In this document: in pieces, positions 6,765 to 15,317 of the stretch
Numbering within the stretch: the stretch's first letter is position 1
How the letters are laid out: every line of letters starts with the position of its first letter
Assembly: GCA_964525395.1 (NCBI GenBank)
Contig: CAZGGU010000002.1
Location: 37,452 to 101,451, forward strand
DNA: 64,000 nt
From: 2-01-FULL-39-10-A sp964525395
Lineage (GTDB): Bacteria; Patescibacteriota; Microgenomatia; Levybacterales; UBA12049
Reading direction: 5' to 3'
Translations under genes and position numbers: made by a program
Notes under the pieces: model-generated
Databases searched by the model: none
What the model was told of the DNA's origin: nothing
Seen by the model: only the letters and a program-made list of their open reading frames with translations

Positions 6765-8761
6765 GATTTACCCTCCTGTGCAGTACAAGCGCTACAAGAT
6801 CCACTCGGAGATCTTACTTCACCTCGTCTTATTATATCCTTGCATGCGCTAGTATTTTTAAATTTATCATAGTAACAAAGACATCTGGCGGTTCCCCAAT
6901 AGCTAAAGTTTTTTCCATCCCTGGCCAAGGAGTTGTTATATGACACAGCGTTTTCTACCTGTTTTTGCCAAGTCACGTCTCCGCGGTCATCAGCCTGAGT
7001 CCAAATCTTGAATGGGTTAGGGAAGCTTCTTCTCATCTGGAACTTTCCCCATGATCCCCCCGCGCCGTTTCGCCCATAACCGTTTGGCGTATTGGTCTCA
7101 CATTTGGCAATCGATTTCCACATGTTTTGATTAGCCACGTTTGCCTCTGTTTGCTCAATTACTCTGTTTAATTTAGCTTCTGAATATGTGCATAACGGAT
7201 CACCGAAATTGGTTGCAGAGGACTGGGGAAAATCTTTTTTAAGAGTAGTCATAATTTCCCGATATTTACCGTTGCAGGTGTTATTGCTTGGCCTAGCTGT
7301 AGCGCCTTCAAACAGTCCGCCATTTTCTCCGGAGGTGCCTCCATCATTGGTAAGTGTCACGCCACTCATGGTCAGAATCATGCTCGTGGCGCCTGTATCA
7401 GTTTGCAGGGTCCCGCTAACTGTAAATTCATAGTGTCTTTTGGTTCCACCTGTGTTTGGCAGGCTCCACTGATAGATAAAATAGGTAGTATCTACGGGAA
7501 CGCTAATTATTTTAGGTTTAGGATTGTCTGGTGTTTCAATGTTTGCGAAAAATCTATTACTGATTTGAACATTGGCCTTTAAGTTGCTTGGGTTAGTATC
7601 GAGCTTAGCGGTGTCAACATCGATGATTACTTTTACTGAAACCTTATCGCCTTTACTTCCTGCTGGGCAGTTTACTCTGCAGCCATCTGCTGTAGCAAGA
7701 TAAGCCTCGCCCCCCACAAAAGTGACAGAGGTGGGTTTTTCCTGTGGACCCGGTGGCGGCTGTGTGACTTGATCAGGGTTATTGCCACAATAGTTTGCTC
7801 CGAAAAAGTCTCCAATCGGATTATTCACTACGCTACAGCCCAGTATTAGTATAATTATTACTAGTAGAAAAATTGCAAATATTACTCCCACCACAGGTCC
7901 CCATATCTCGATTGTGGAAAGTAGTGTTCTGGCTACTGCTTTTTTGCCTTGAGACTTCAAAGTCTTTCCTAAAGCTTTTTTGGTTATTCTACCCCTTTTT
8001 CTCAGAGCTCTTCCGGCCGGCCTTGCTTTTGATGGAGCAGTGGACACTTGAGGTGTTGATTGCGGTTCTGGGAGCGGTTCTGGTATGGGTTCAGACCTTC
8101 CCCAGTCATCGAAATTGCTTGGGATGATTTCGGGATCAGGATAGTAGCCAATTTCAGATATAGACGGGGTGGTAGCGCTTGGGGTGGTGGTTGCGTTTTG
8201 TTTGGTAGCTTCTTGCGCACTGTTTTCTTGCTGAGGATTCAAGGAGACTGAAGGAACGCTTGATTCAATTTCGCCCCATTCAGATTTAAGTTGAGCTAAA
8301 TCCTGCGGAGTAGTTTCAGAAATTTTTTCCCCAGCTTTTTGCATTTGGTCAAAGCGCGTCTTGGGTTGGGTGGGAGCATTTTCGATCGAAGTATTATTTG
8401 GTTTATCTTTTTTCTCTTCTGCTTCTGGTTTTTTAGGCTCAGGTTTTGGCTTTGGGGCAAAAGGCGCGTCCCATCCCGAAAGCGCATTGCTAAATACATT
8501 TCCCCCTGGAGTTTCTTTAGGCATTTCCTTAATCTCAGGTTTTTCTGGTTCAGGGGCTTGAATTCTTGATGCTAGCCAATCTTGTCGGGCAAGAAGTGTG
8601 CCCGGAATGTCTCTTATTCCTTTAGAGCGTAAAACTGCCTCAAGGTCTACCTGGGAACCACTCAGTGCAATTTCTTTTTCTTGCGGGGTAAGTAGGCTAT
8701 AAACAAGCTCAAAACGCCTAGAGTTTCTTAGTCTTTTCTCAGCTGTAGGATCGTTTGCCAT
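6761..8761 (-). CDS. Membrane-anchored T4SS protein with lysozyme-like C-terminal domain
   Basis: A 666-residue protein. Residues 1-270 are cytoplasmic, Pro/Glu/Lys-rich and low in complexity. One membrane helix lies near 287-312 (WGPVVGVIFAIFLLVIIILILG). A beta-rich extracellular region follows, and the C-terminus (about 540-650) looks like a lytic transglycosylase/lysozyme fold: SIAKCET, GSWGKFQM, then a helical ALxYW-type segment with several cysteines. It would play the VirB1-like role of opening peptidoglycan for the secretion channel. Start and stop codons are tightly packed with VirB4 (3 bases upstream) and the zincin (4-base overlap). Confidence 0.7.
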   Translation of the reverse strand: MANDPTAEKRLRNSRRFELVYSLLTPQEKEIALSGSQVDLEAVLRSKGIRDIPGTLLARQDWLASRIQAPEPEKPEIKEMPKETPGGNVFSNALSGWDAPFAPKPKPEPKKPEAEEKKDKPNNTSIENAPTQPKTRFDQMQKAGEKISETTPQDLAQLKSEWGEIESSVPSVSLNPQQENSAQEATKQNATTTPSATTPSISEIGYYPDPEIIPSNFDDWGRSEPIPEPLPEPQSTPQVSTAPSKARPAGRALRKRGRITKKALGKTLKSQGKKAVARTLLSTIEIWGPVVGVIFAIFLLVIIILILGCSVVNNPIGDFFGANYCGNNPDQVTQPPPGPQEKPTSVTFVGGEAYLATADGCRVNCPAGSKGDKVSVKVIIDVDTAKLDTNPSNLKANVQISNRFFANIETPDNPKPKIISVPVDTTYFIYQWSLPNTGGTKRHYEFTVSGTLQTDTGATSMILTMSGVTLTNDGGTSGENGGLFEGATARPSNNTCNGKYREIMTTLKKDFPQSSATNFGDPLCTYSEAKLNRVIEQTEANVANQNMWKSIAKCETNTPNGYGRNGAGGSWGKFQMRRSFPNPFKIWTQADDRGDVTWQKQVENAVSYNNSLARDGKNFSYWGTARCLCYYDKFKNTSACKDIIRRGEVRSPSGSCSACTAQEGKS

Positions 8762-8764
8762 ATG

Positions 8765-10798
8765 TTAGAAAGTTTTAGTTGCATCATTAATGTTTTGACT
8801 AGGTAGAGGTGATTCTGGCGCTGATTGAAAGCCAAAATCAACCGGAGCTGATGGTTGATGGGATGCAGGCGGAATGGGTGCAGGTTGGGTTGGGCTTGCA
8901 GCCTCAATATTCAGATTAGGGTTGGTTGTTATTTCTACTTTTTCTTCTTGGGGATGAGATTCGATGGCTGAGCCAAATTGTGATTCCAGTGTATTGTCAG
9001 GGCGCTGCTCTTGTTCTTTAAGTGCTTTTAGTTTGAGAACTTCTTCGGGATTGGAAGTAATAAGTTCATGTTCAAATGGCGCAGCCAAAACCTTCATGGC
9101 CACATGACTTTGGCCAGCGAAGAATAATCCTTCACCGATGTTGGCAGAGAGCAAGAGTTGTTTTTCTTGTTCGGAAAGATAGAAAATATTTGATACCAAA
9201 TCAATCTGCGTTGGGCTTTGTTTCAGCAGCATTTGAATAGATGAGTTTGAAAGTACAGCCTTGCCGTAATCATTGGACAAAAAGTCCTGAACATCCTGTG
9301 TTGCAGTAGTTAGAGCAAGGTAATATTTACGAGCTCGCTTAGCAATTCCGTGTACAAAAGAAGCTGAATCTTGATACTTCATTAAATACCATGCCTCATC
9401 TAAGACTAGTAGGCGTTTTTTAAGATCTTTTCTTACCTTGGTCCAAATAAAATCAAGAATGATATGCATTGCCACAGGACGTAGTTGATCTTCAAGTCCT
9501 TGCGTTGAGAAAATAGTCAAAGGATTTTTAATATCAAAGTTAGACTGCTGATTAAATATTCCAGCCATGCTGCCTTTAATAAATTTCTCAAGCCTGAGAG
9601 CCAAGTCTCTAGCAATAGGATCTTCTGTGCCAAGCAAGACCTTGTATAAATCTTCCATAAGGGGTGGTTCTTTAGTTTGCGTTGAAGGATCAGGGGTAAT
9701 TCCTTTTTGACGATAGGTTTCCACTAGCGCGCGGTCAAGAATGGCGTCATGTTGTGCGTCAATGTCTCCCAAAACAATCCTGAGTAGGGCGTGCAGAGAC
9801 AGGATTTTTAGTCCTAGTTCGTTTTCCCCCTCTTCGTATCTTCCTGAAAGATCAAAAGGATTAATCTTAATAGGTGAGGCTGGGGTAAACTCTACATATT
9901 CTCCTCCCATAGCTCGCGTAAGCTCTCCATACTCGCCTTCAGGGTCAATAACGATAACCTCTGTACCAAACATAAACTGCCTCATGATTTCTAGCTTGAT
10001 CAAATAAGATTTTCCAGATCCTGACTTTCCGAATACTACCTCATTGCCGTTCTCAAGAGAATATCGATCAAAGACTATTAATGAGCCATTGAGTTGATTA
10101 ATGCCATACATGACGCCCTTATCTTGAGTAAGTGTGGCTGATGTGAAGGGAAAGGTGGATGCAAGACTGGTAGTGTCCATATTGCGCGTGAGAAGAAGCT
10201 CATCTCGCGCTAAAGGCACAGTGGATTTAAATCCCTCCTCCATCTGTAATGTTGAAGGTTTAGCGGTCAAGAGAATTGAAGCAAGAAGGGTCTTGAGTCT
10301 TTTTCCTGCTTCTTTTAGTTCTTCTAAATCATCAGCAACGAGTGTTACATAGAGGCTAAATTGGAAAAATCTCTCAATACCTTTGGCAAGCTCCTCTTGA
10401 ACGGCAAGCGCATCTTCGAGAGAGGCTTGAACTGTGGGATCCAAAACTTTTCCATCTTCTTCTTGCTTGGAAAGCGTAGCTTCCATTTCAGCGATTTTTC
10501 TTCTTAAGTCTCCCAAAATATCTCCAGATGACTGAGGATAGCAAAACATGGAGATGTTTAGTGATTGATCAAAATCAATTAAAGGCTCTAGCCAATTCGG
10601 CGAAACGTATCTTGGATATCCAACCACGAAAAATGTTTTAAAATATTTTTCTCCGACGCGAATGTGTCCGAAATCGACCTCTACGGATGGGGGAGCGATA
10701 ATGTCAGTCACACTGTTCATTCCACGCTCGAAATGCTCAAGTGGTTTATTCGTTTTGGTTGGCATTGGAACAACAGGAGCTTTTTTTCGTCCAAACAT
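8765..10798 (-). CDS. virB4: VirB4/TraC-family T4SS ATPase
   Basis: A 677-residue ATPase. The N-terminal VirB4 domain precedes a Walker A loop FGKSGSGKSYL (about residues 255-265), with the VIDPEGEYGEL motif following it and Walker B KRLLVLDEAWYLM near 450. The ALTTATQDVQDFLS stretch is characteristic of VirB4/TraC/HerA-like motors. A Pro/Gln-rich tail of about 70 residues follows the ATPase. It powers pilus assembly or substrate transfer at the inner membrane. It overlaps the TraC-like gene start-to-stop by one base and is the best-supported marker of the T4SS locus. Confidence 0.92.
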   Translation of the reverse strand: MFGRKKAPVVPMPTKTNKPLEHFERGMNSVTDIIAPPSVEVDFGHIRVGEKYFKTFFVVGYPRYVSPNWLEPLIDFDQSLNISMFCYPQSSGDILGDLRRKIAEMEATLSKQEEDGKVLDPTVQASLEDALAVQEELAKGIERFFQFSLYVTLVADDLEELKEAGKRLKTLLASILLTAKPSTLQMEEGFKSTVPLARDELLLTRNMDTTSLASTFPFTSATLTQDKGVMYGINQLNGSLIVFDRYSLENGNEVVFGKSGSGKSYLIKLEIMRQFMFGTEVIVIDPEGEYGELTRAMGGEYVEFTPASPIKINPFDLSGRYEEGENELGLKILSLHALLRIVLGDIDAQHDAILDRALVETYRQKGITPDPSTQTKEPPLMEDLYKVLLGTEDPIARDLALRLEKFIKGSMAGIFNQQSNFDIKNPLTIFSTQGLEDQLRPVAMHIILDFIWTKVRKDLKKRLLVLDEAWYLMKYQDSASFVHGIAKRARKYYLALTTATQDVQDFLSNDYGKAVLSNSSIQMLLKQSPTQIDLVSNIFYLSEQEKQLLLSANIGEGLFFAGQSHVAMKVLAAPFEHELITSNPEEVLKLKALKEQEQRPDNTLESQFGSAIESHPQEEKVEITTNPNLNIEAASPTQPAPIPPASHQPSAPVDFGFQSAPESPLPSQNINDATKTF

Positions 10799-11460
10799 TA
10801 TTTATTTCCTCCCTTCACAGTTTTTGCTGATACGTATGGATTATGAATTCCGTCGGTAAGGTTAGAGCGTCCAGCTTCTTCATTGAACGATTCATAGTAA
10901 AGCTCAATTAGCTCCTCTTTCTCTAGAACTTTTGACTTAAGGCCAACGCGCTGAAGTTCTTGCATAAGAGAACGTGCTTTTGAGACAAGCATAGGCTTGG
11001 CTTCTTTAGCAAAATCTTCTTTATTTCTAATATTGGTCACTGCTCCTGCGCCCTTTTCCAGAAAAGAATAGGTAAAAACAAGATAAAATTTCTTATCAAG
11101 GACTGTTTCTTTTTGGATAAGGTTGGCTACAAAATCCTTATAGAGAAGGATGTGTTTGGAAAGTAGGGGATTGTTCGTTTTCTTTGACTCTGCGTCTAGA
11201 AGATGAACGTAGGAGCTAATATCAAGCTTTCTGGAAACAATCAGAATCTGAATTGGGTAAGAAAGTGAATTTAGGAAAGAAGCATACGAGAGAATTTTAA
11301 CTTGCTGCTCCTCAGGCGACTGCAAAGCGAAGTTGGTAGCGGTAATTTCTAGAACCATGCATGCCTGATTGCCGGGTAAAACCACTACGCTCTCGAATAT
11401 GTCCTGAATTTCAATAAAGCGTTGAGTGGTTGTATTTATTTTTTGGGCAGATTTGCTCAT
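10798..11460 (-). CDS. TraC-like/VirB4 N-terminal-domain protein
   Basis: A 220-residue soluble protein with no ATPase motif. The sequence (RFIEIQDIFESVVVLPGNQACMVLEITATNF, then SYASFLNSLSYPIQILIVSRKLDI) matches the small TraC-like proteins encoded between PrgI and VirB4 in Gram-positive and CPR secretion loci, equivalent to a free-standing VirB4 N-terminal module. It probably links VirB4 to the membrane channel. It starts one base before the PrgI gene's stop region and runs into virB4, so the three are coupled. Confidence 0.75.
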   Translation of the reverse strand: MSKSAQKINTTTQRFIEIQDIFESVVVLPGNQACMVLEITATNFALQSPEEQQVKILSYASFLNSLSYPIQILIVSRKLDISSYVHLLDAESKKTNNPLLSKHILLYKDFVANLIQKETVLDKKFYLVFTYSFLEKGAGAVTNIRNKEDFAKEAKPMLVSKARSLMQELQRVGLKSKVLEKEELIELYYESFNEEAGRSNLTDGIHNPYVSAKTVKGGNK

Positions 11461-12696
11461 TTAGTTAAAAAGCTCCCTCCTAAGCTCTTCCCTTTTATCC
11501 ACCGAAGTTACTTCAATTGGCATAATTGGATGACCGGTTGCTTCGATTTGAACAATGTCGAATTTATTTTCTTCTTTAGGGTCTTCAAAGCTCAGGAAAT
11601 ATTTGCCATTTGAAACAGAGGTGGCTGAAGCAAATTGACCAAGGCCATTGGTTTTAAATGCTCTGACAGGATTATCTTCTTCGTCTTTTACTTCAACTAA
11701 TACGTTCTGAAGTGGATTTCCTCTCGGGTCTTTTACAATTCCAGTGATAAGATTGGGCGCTTCAGGCATGCTAAGAACTCCTGCAGCCTTGGTTTGATTT
11801 GGCGCCACTTGCTTTACTCTTGGTTCCTGAGTTGCTTGAGGTGCTGGAGGGTTGGGCTGGCTCGTTGGCTGAGCAGGAATCACTGGAGGAGTTGAATGAT
11901 CCTCAAGCTTAGAGTTGATCTTAAGAACCTCTCGCTCTAGTTCTTCTTTTTGACGAGTTGCTTCAGCAAGCATTTTTTCTAACTCTGCGATTTTTTGATC
12001 AGCAGCATCTTGATTTACGGCTGGAGCGGTTTGCTCAAGTGTTTTGCTTGCCTCAATTTGTTTTTCAAGAATCGCAGTTTCTGCATCTATTTTTTTCTCT
12101 GCAGCTTCCACTTTTGCCTTTTGCTCTTGGTCTAGTTGATCTTGTTGAGCTTTTTCTTGAGCGGCTCTAGCAAGCTCGTCTGCGCTTGGTTGATTAGGAG
12201 TAGGAGCTACTTGTGCTGGCGCTGGGACTGGAGCTTGAATTGGTTGGATTTGTTGAACAGGTTGAGCTGAGATTTGATTTAATTCAATAGTTTGCATAAC
12301 GGGAATATTTGGTGCTTGAACTGGCACGTGTGGCGCAGGCAAGGGGATGACTTGGGGTATCTGCTTCTCGGAAACTGTTTGCTTCTGGGTTTTAGTGATA
12401 TCTCCACCATCTTTTCCATAAATATATTTCGTGGGGGAAAGCATGGCTCTGAAAAGATTGATAAACATAGTGTCCATTGGGCGTCCGTCCACGGGAACGA
12501 AGGTAAAGATTATTCCTATAGTTACAATCACAATTGAGATTGGCCAAGAAATGATGTGAGGAATTGGCAACAGGAAAGAGATAAACCAGCCAATCAAAAC
12601 GACAACTGCCAAATACACAAACTGCCTAACGGTCATAGAACCGATAAGCTTAAATTGAAAGCCTGTAATGTCTTGGGGAATTGGGTGATTCTCCAT
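11461..12696 (-). CDS. PrgI-family membrane protein with coiled coil and CarboxypepD_reg-like domain
   Basis: A 411-residue protein in three parts. Residues 1-100 are PrgI-like: MENHPIPQDITGFQFKLIGS, two membrane helices (about 25-70) and RPMDTMFINLFRAMLSP. The middle is Pro/Gln-rich and then a charged coiled coil (about 165-260). The C-terminus (about 310-400) resembles a carboxypeptidase regulatory-like beta-sandwich (ITGIVKDPRGNPLQNVLVEVKDEE, GQFASATSVSNGKYFLSFEDP). PrgI proteins belong to the T4SS inner-membrane platform. First gene of the six-gene operon, with an AGGGAAAGAG ribosome-binding stretch upstream. The attached beta-sandwich is unusual for PrgI. Confidence 0.8.
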   Translation of the reverse strand: MENHPIPQDITGFQFKLIGSMTVRQFVYLAVVVLIGWFISFLLPIPHIISWPISIVIVTIGIIFTFVPVDGRPMDTMFINLFRAMLSPTKYIYGKDGGDITKTQKQTVSEKQIPQVIPLPAPHVPVQAPNIPVMQTIELNQISAQPVQQIQPIQAPVPAPAQVAPTPNQPSADELARAAQEKAQQDQLDQEQKAKVEAAEKKIDAETAILEKQIEASKTLEQTAPAVNQDAADQKIAELEKMLAEATRQKEELEREVLKINSKLEDHSTPPVIPAQPTSQPNPPAPQATQEPRVKQVAPNQTKAAGVLSMPEAPNLITGIVKDPRGNPLQNVLVEVKDEEDNPVRAFKTNGLGQFASATSVSNGKYFLSFEDPKEENKFDIVQIEATGHPIMPIEVTSVDKREELRRELFN

Positions 12697-12824
12697 CTAT
12701 TCTCTTTCCCTGCCTAATATTAACAATAGAATAATATGTGAAAAATCCCATTTCAAGGCTATCGAAATAGATCAGGTTTAGAAGAAATTGGCCTTAAATG
12801 TGAAAAGCCATTTCTGACTAGAAG

Positions 12825-13199
12825 TTATTGAGTGCCCCTGCCTGCTCTAAGGTTAGTCGCGTTGGTAGTTGCATTGCATGATGTAAAGCCAAATTTAGTA
12901 ATGCAGCCAACTCCTGTTATGCCAGCAATAATATTTAAAACAGCGAAGGACATAAGTATAACTATGAGACCGATTAGAGCCCAAGTGATAGTTTTTTTAG
13001 CCCCATCTGCTGCCTTAGGGTCTCCTCCAGAGGTGATATATTTTATTCCGCCAAGAATTACTAAGAAAAGTGCAATTATTCCTGCGAAGGTTAGAGCCCA
13101 AAAAATAAGGTTTTGAAATAGTACAGTTGCACAGTCTAAGGTAAGTATCTCCCCATACTTACTATCAAACGCACAAGCATTACCAGCTAATTTAAACAT
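12825..13199 (-). CDS. TrbC/VirB2-type pilin-like protein 1
   Basis: A 124-residue protein with two membrane helices around the pilin loop GGIKYITSGGDPKAADGAKK, the common core of TrbC/VirB2-like proteins in CPR genomes. The N-terminus holds two cysteines and no clear signal peptide. Such proteins form the pilus or inner-membrane pore. Its promoter, TTGAGA-17-TACGCT, ends six bases before the ATG. It is separated from the VirB4 operon by 128 bases and is one of four genes here sharing the same core. Confidence 0.8.
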   Translation of the reverse strand: MFKLAGNACAFDSKYGEILTLDCATVLFQNLIFWALTFAGIIALFLVILGGIKYITSGGDPKAADGAKKTITWALIGLIVILMSFAVLNIIAGITGVGCITKFGFTSCNATTNATNLRAGRGTQ

Positions 13200-13205
13200 A
13201 AATTT

Positions 13206-13234
13206 AGCGTAACAAAGAGGGGATTAAATCTCAA
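13206..13234 (-). promoter_or_regulatory. Promoter of pilin gene 1
   Basis: On the minus strand TTGAGA (13229-13234), 17 bases, TACGCT (13206-13211), then six bases to the ATG at 13199. The unusual TACGMT -10 recurs before two other pilin-cluster genes. Confidence 0.55.
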
Positions 13235-13242
13235 GCGGAAGT

Positions 13243-13650
13243 TTAACTGTTGGTGTAATTGGTAAGTGTGGGAAGAGTTAAATTGGTTAAGTTAATTCCG
13301 AAAAAGCCAAGTAAAATGTTCAAGATAAAGAATGACAAGAACATGATTGCGAGACCGATAAGAGCTGCTACAATCATTTGTCTTGATGCATCAACCTTCT
13401 TGGAGTCTCCGCCTGACATTATCCACTGAATTCCTCCAAAAATAAGGAAGCCGAGAGCAATAATTACGCCGATTACGAAAACTACTTGGATAAGGGTAGC
13501 CACTATTCCGCTGAAATCAGAGAGAGTTAATTTACAAAGTCCGCCAAATCCTCCACCAGGGCATACGCTAATTTTTTGTTGAGCATGTGCTTGAGGAGCG
13601 AGTGTTAAGAATGGTACCGCTGAAAGTGAAATGGCAGTTATCTTTTTCAT
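13243..13650 (-). CDS. TrbC/VirB2-type pilin-like protein 2
   Basis: A 135-residue pilin-fold protein with a signal peptide (MKKITAISLSAVPFLTLAPQAHAQ) and two membrane helices flanking GGIQWIMSGGDSKKVDASRQM. The start at 13650 is chosen over the ATG at 13662 because the promoter TTGACA-17-TACGAT places the -10 box across 13662 and the MKK start gives a normal signal peptide. Cleavage after AHA would leave a mature two-helix pilin, as for VirB2. Paralogue of the genes at 12825 and 13699. Confidence 0.82.
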   Translation of the reverse strand: MKKITAISLSAVPFLTLAPQAHAQQKISVCPGGGFGGLCKLTLSDFSGIVATLIQVVFVIGVIIALGFLIFGGIQWIMSGGDSKKVDASRQMIVAALIGLAIMFLSFFILNILLGFFGINLTNLTLPTLTNYTNS

Positions 13651-13660
13651 GTATATAAAC

Positions 13661-13689
13661 ATCGTAGAAATATTTTAAATTCTTGTCAA
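13661..13689 (-). promoter_or_regulatory. Promoter of pilin gene 2
   Basis: Minus strand TTGACA, 17 bases, TACGAT (13661-13666); ten bases then separate the -10 from the ATG at 13650, giving a leader of only a few bases. Confidence 0.6.
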
Positions 13690-13698
13690 GGGGTCAAT

Positions 13699-14034
13699 TT
13701 ATGTGAGCTTTAAAAGATTGAGTCCGAAGAATCTGCCGACTACATTAATTATGAAAAATGCTAAGAAGGTGATGATAAGGCCAATCGCTGCGAAAGTAAT
13801 TTTCTTTCTGGCCCCATCTACAGCTTTCGCATCTCCACCTGATGAAATCCACTGAATCCCGCCCCACATGATGAAAAATAAGGCTGCTAAGACTGCAGCA
13901 ATAAACATGTATGTAATTCCCAAGCGAATTACACCTTGAAGAGTGGGGAGACCAGACTCAGGCATGCCACCAATGGGTTTTAAATCAATTTGTTTGCCGT
14001 CACTGGGAACTTTAAGTGCTATTTCTCTAATCAT
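13699..14034 (-). CDS. TrbC/VirB2-type pilin-like protein 3
   Basis: A 111-residue protein with two membrane helices around GGIQWISSGGDAKAVDGARKK, the same pilin core as its neighbours but without a signal peptide. The N-terminal 30 residues are soluble (IREIALKVPSDGKQIDLKPIGGMPESG). Its ATG lies 2 bases after the stop of the 414-residue pilin-domain gene, so the two are co-translated. Probably a minor subunit or pore component. Confidence 0.78.
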   Translation of the reverse strand: MIREIALKVPSDGKQIDLKPIGGMPESGLPTLQGVIRLGITYMFIAAVLAALFFIMWGGIQWISSGGDAKAVDGARKKITFAAIGLIITFLAFFIINVVGRFFGLNLLKLT

Positions 14035-14036
14035 AT

Positions 14037-15281
14037 TTAACTAAATCCTGGAAGACCAAGGATATCAACTGTAATTAATCTAAGAATTGAGAGAGAAAAG
14101 ATGATGAGTAAAAGTCCTGCAACGGCTGCTATTATGGCTTCTCTTGCTTCTGCTATTTTTTTAGGGTCCCCCTGTGAGGTCATTAGTTTAAATCCATTAG
14201 CGATAAAAAGAATAATAAGAATTCCACCGGAAAGACTGAGGACGAGAATCAGCACGCTTCTAGCAAAGCCTTCAGGATTAATCCCAATCTTACCTATAGC
14301 TGTGTTGCAGGAGTTTGGAATTGCTTCGCCGGATTTAGGCTGACAGGGATTAGAAACTTTATTGCCCGGGTAGTCATAGCAGCCCAACTTTCCATCTGTG
14401 CCTGTGGTGCAGTATTTGCCACCGCATTCGGAATCATTATTGCAGCCTGAATGACCACCGTTTTGATCCACCGTGAAAGAGTCTGAGCAGTTTGTGTTAT
14501 ATTTGCCATCGATCTGGACTTTATATGAGTTTTCTCCTATTAAATCATTTCCTACCGATACTCCCGCCGCTGCCTCGAGTTCACTTCTAGTTGGTGTAAA
14601 TCTTTTTATCTCTGATCCATTTTCAGTTCCATTTATTTGAATAATTCTGACAAGCATTTTATCTTCAGGTTTTTCTGTAAACTCCTTTTTAAATGCAGCT
14701 TTTATTTTAACTTCAGTTCCAGGCTTAAAATCAGTGTTTAGATATGTAATCGTGCAAAACTTATTGTCAACGCTAGTTTTTTGAATTTCCAAAGAGGCGC
14801 TTCCTAGGCTGCAGAGTAGAAAATCTCTGTTTTGACCCTGCTCTCCTTGGTGTCCGGTGGTTCTTAAATTGAATTCATATTTGCCAGGGTTGAAATCTGA
14901 TGCATGATCCCCCTTTGTGTTTCCATTTCGATCAAATGGGGTATTAACAGTTGCGAGAGTATCTTCTTCGAATCGTTCCAGCGTCACTTTCGCAGGTACA
15001 TTTGATTTATAAAATAAATCTCCAGTATCTTCTCCAATCGTACGAATGTCTCCTCCTTGTGGATTTATTGTCATTTCAATATTTGACGTAAGTGGAATTT
15101 GTTGACCCTTTATTTTTAAGGTGATGCTATTTATTATATGGTCATCATCTCCTGCAGACTGTTTTTCTGAAATCTTCTGGATAGAACATTCACTTTTAGA
15201 ATTTTGAGCATAAGTAGGCTGAGTGTAAGTTGAAACAATCAGTATTAAAAAGAGTAGGACAGCAAAGATAATTCTTTTCAC
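14037..15281 (-). CDS. Secreted protein with C-terminal pilin-like membrane domain
   Basis: A 414-residue protein. A GTG start gives MKRIIFAVLLFLILIVSTYTQPTYA, a signal peptide. Residues 30-320 form an extracytoplasmic region rich in beta strands with a cysteine-rich patch (GHSGCNNDSECGGKYCTTGTDGKLGCYDYPG). Residues 330-410 are the pilin core: two helices around MTSQGDPKKIAEARE. It may be an adhesive or tip subunit assembled through its pilin domain. Promoter TTGCCA-17-TACGAT, six bases before the GTG. Confidence 0.7.
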   Translation of the reverse strand: MKRIIFAVLLFLILIVSTYTQPTYAQNSKSECSIQKISEKQSAGDDDHIINSITLKIKGQQIPLTSNIEMTINPQGGDIRTIGEDTGDLFYKSNVPAKVTLERFEEDTLATVNTPFDRNGNTKGDHASDFNPGKYEFNLRTTGHQGEQGQNRDFLLCSLGSASLEIQKTSVDNKFCTITYLNTDFKPGTEVKIKAAFKKEFTEKPEDKMLVRIIQINGTENGSEIKRFTPTRSELEAAAGVSVGNDLIGENSYKVQIDGKYNTNCSDSFTVDQNGGHSGCNNDSECGGKYCTTGTDGKLGCYDYPGNKVSNPCQPKSGEAIPNSCNTAIGKIGINPEGFARSVLILVLSLSGGILIILFIANGFKLMTSQGDPKKIAEAREAIIAAVAGLLLIIFSLSILRLITVDILGLPGFS

Positions 15282-15317
15282 AATTTTATCGTAGAAGAAA
15301 ATGAGATTTTTGGCAAG

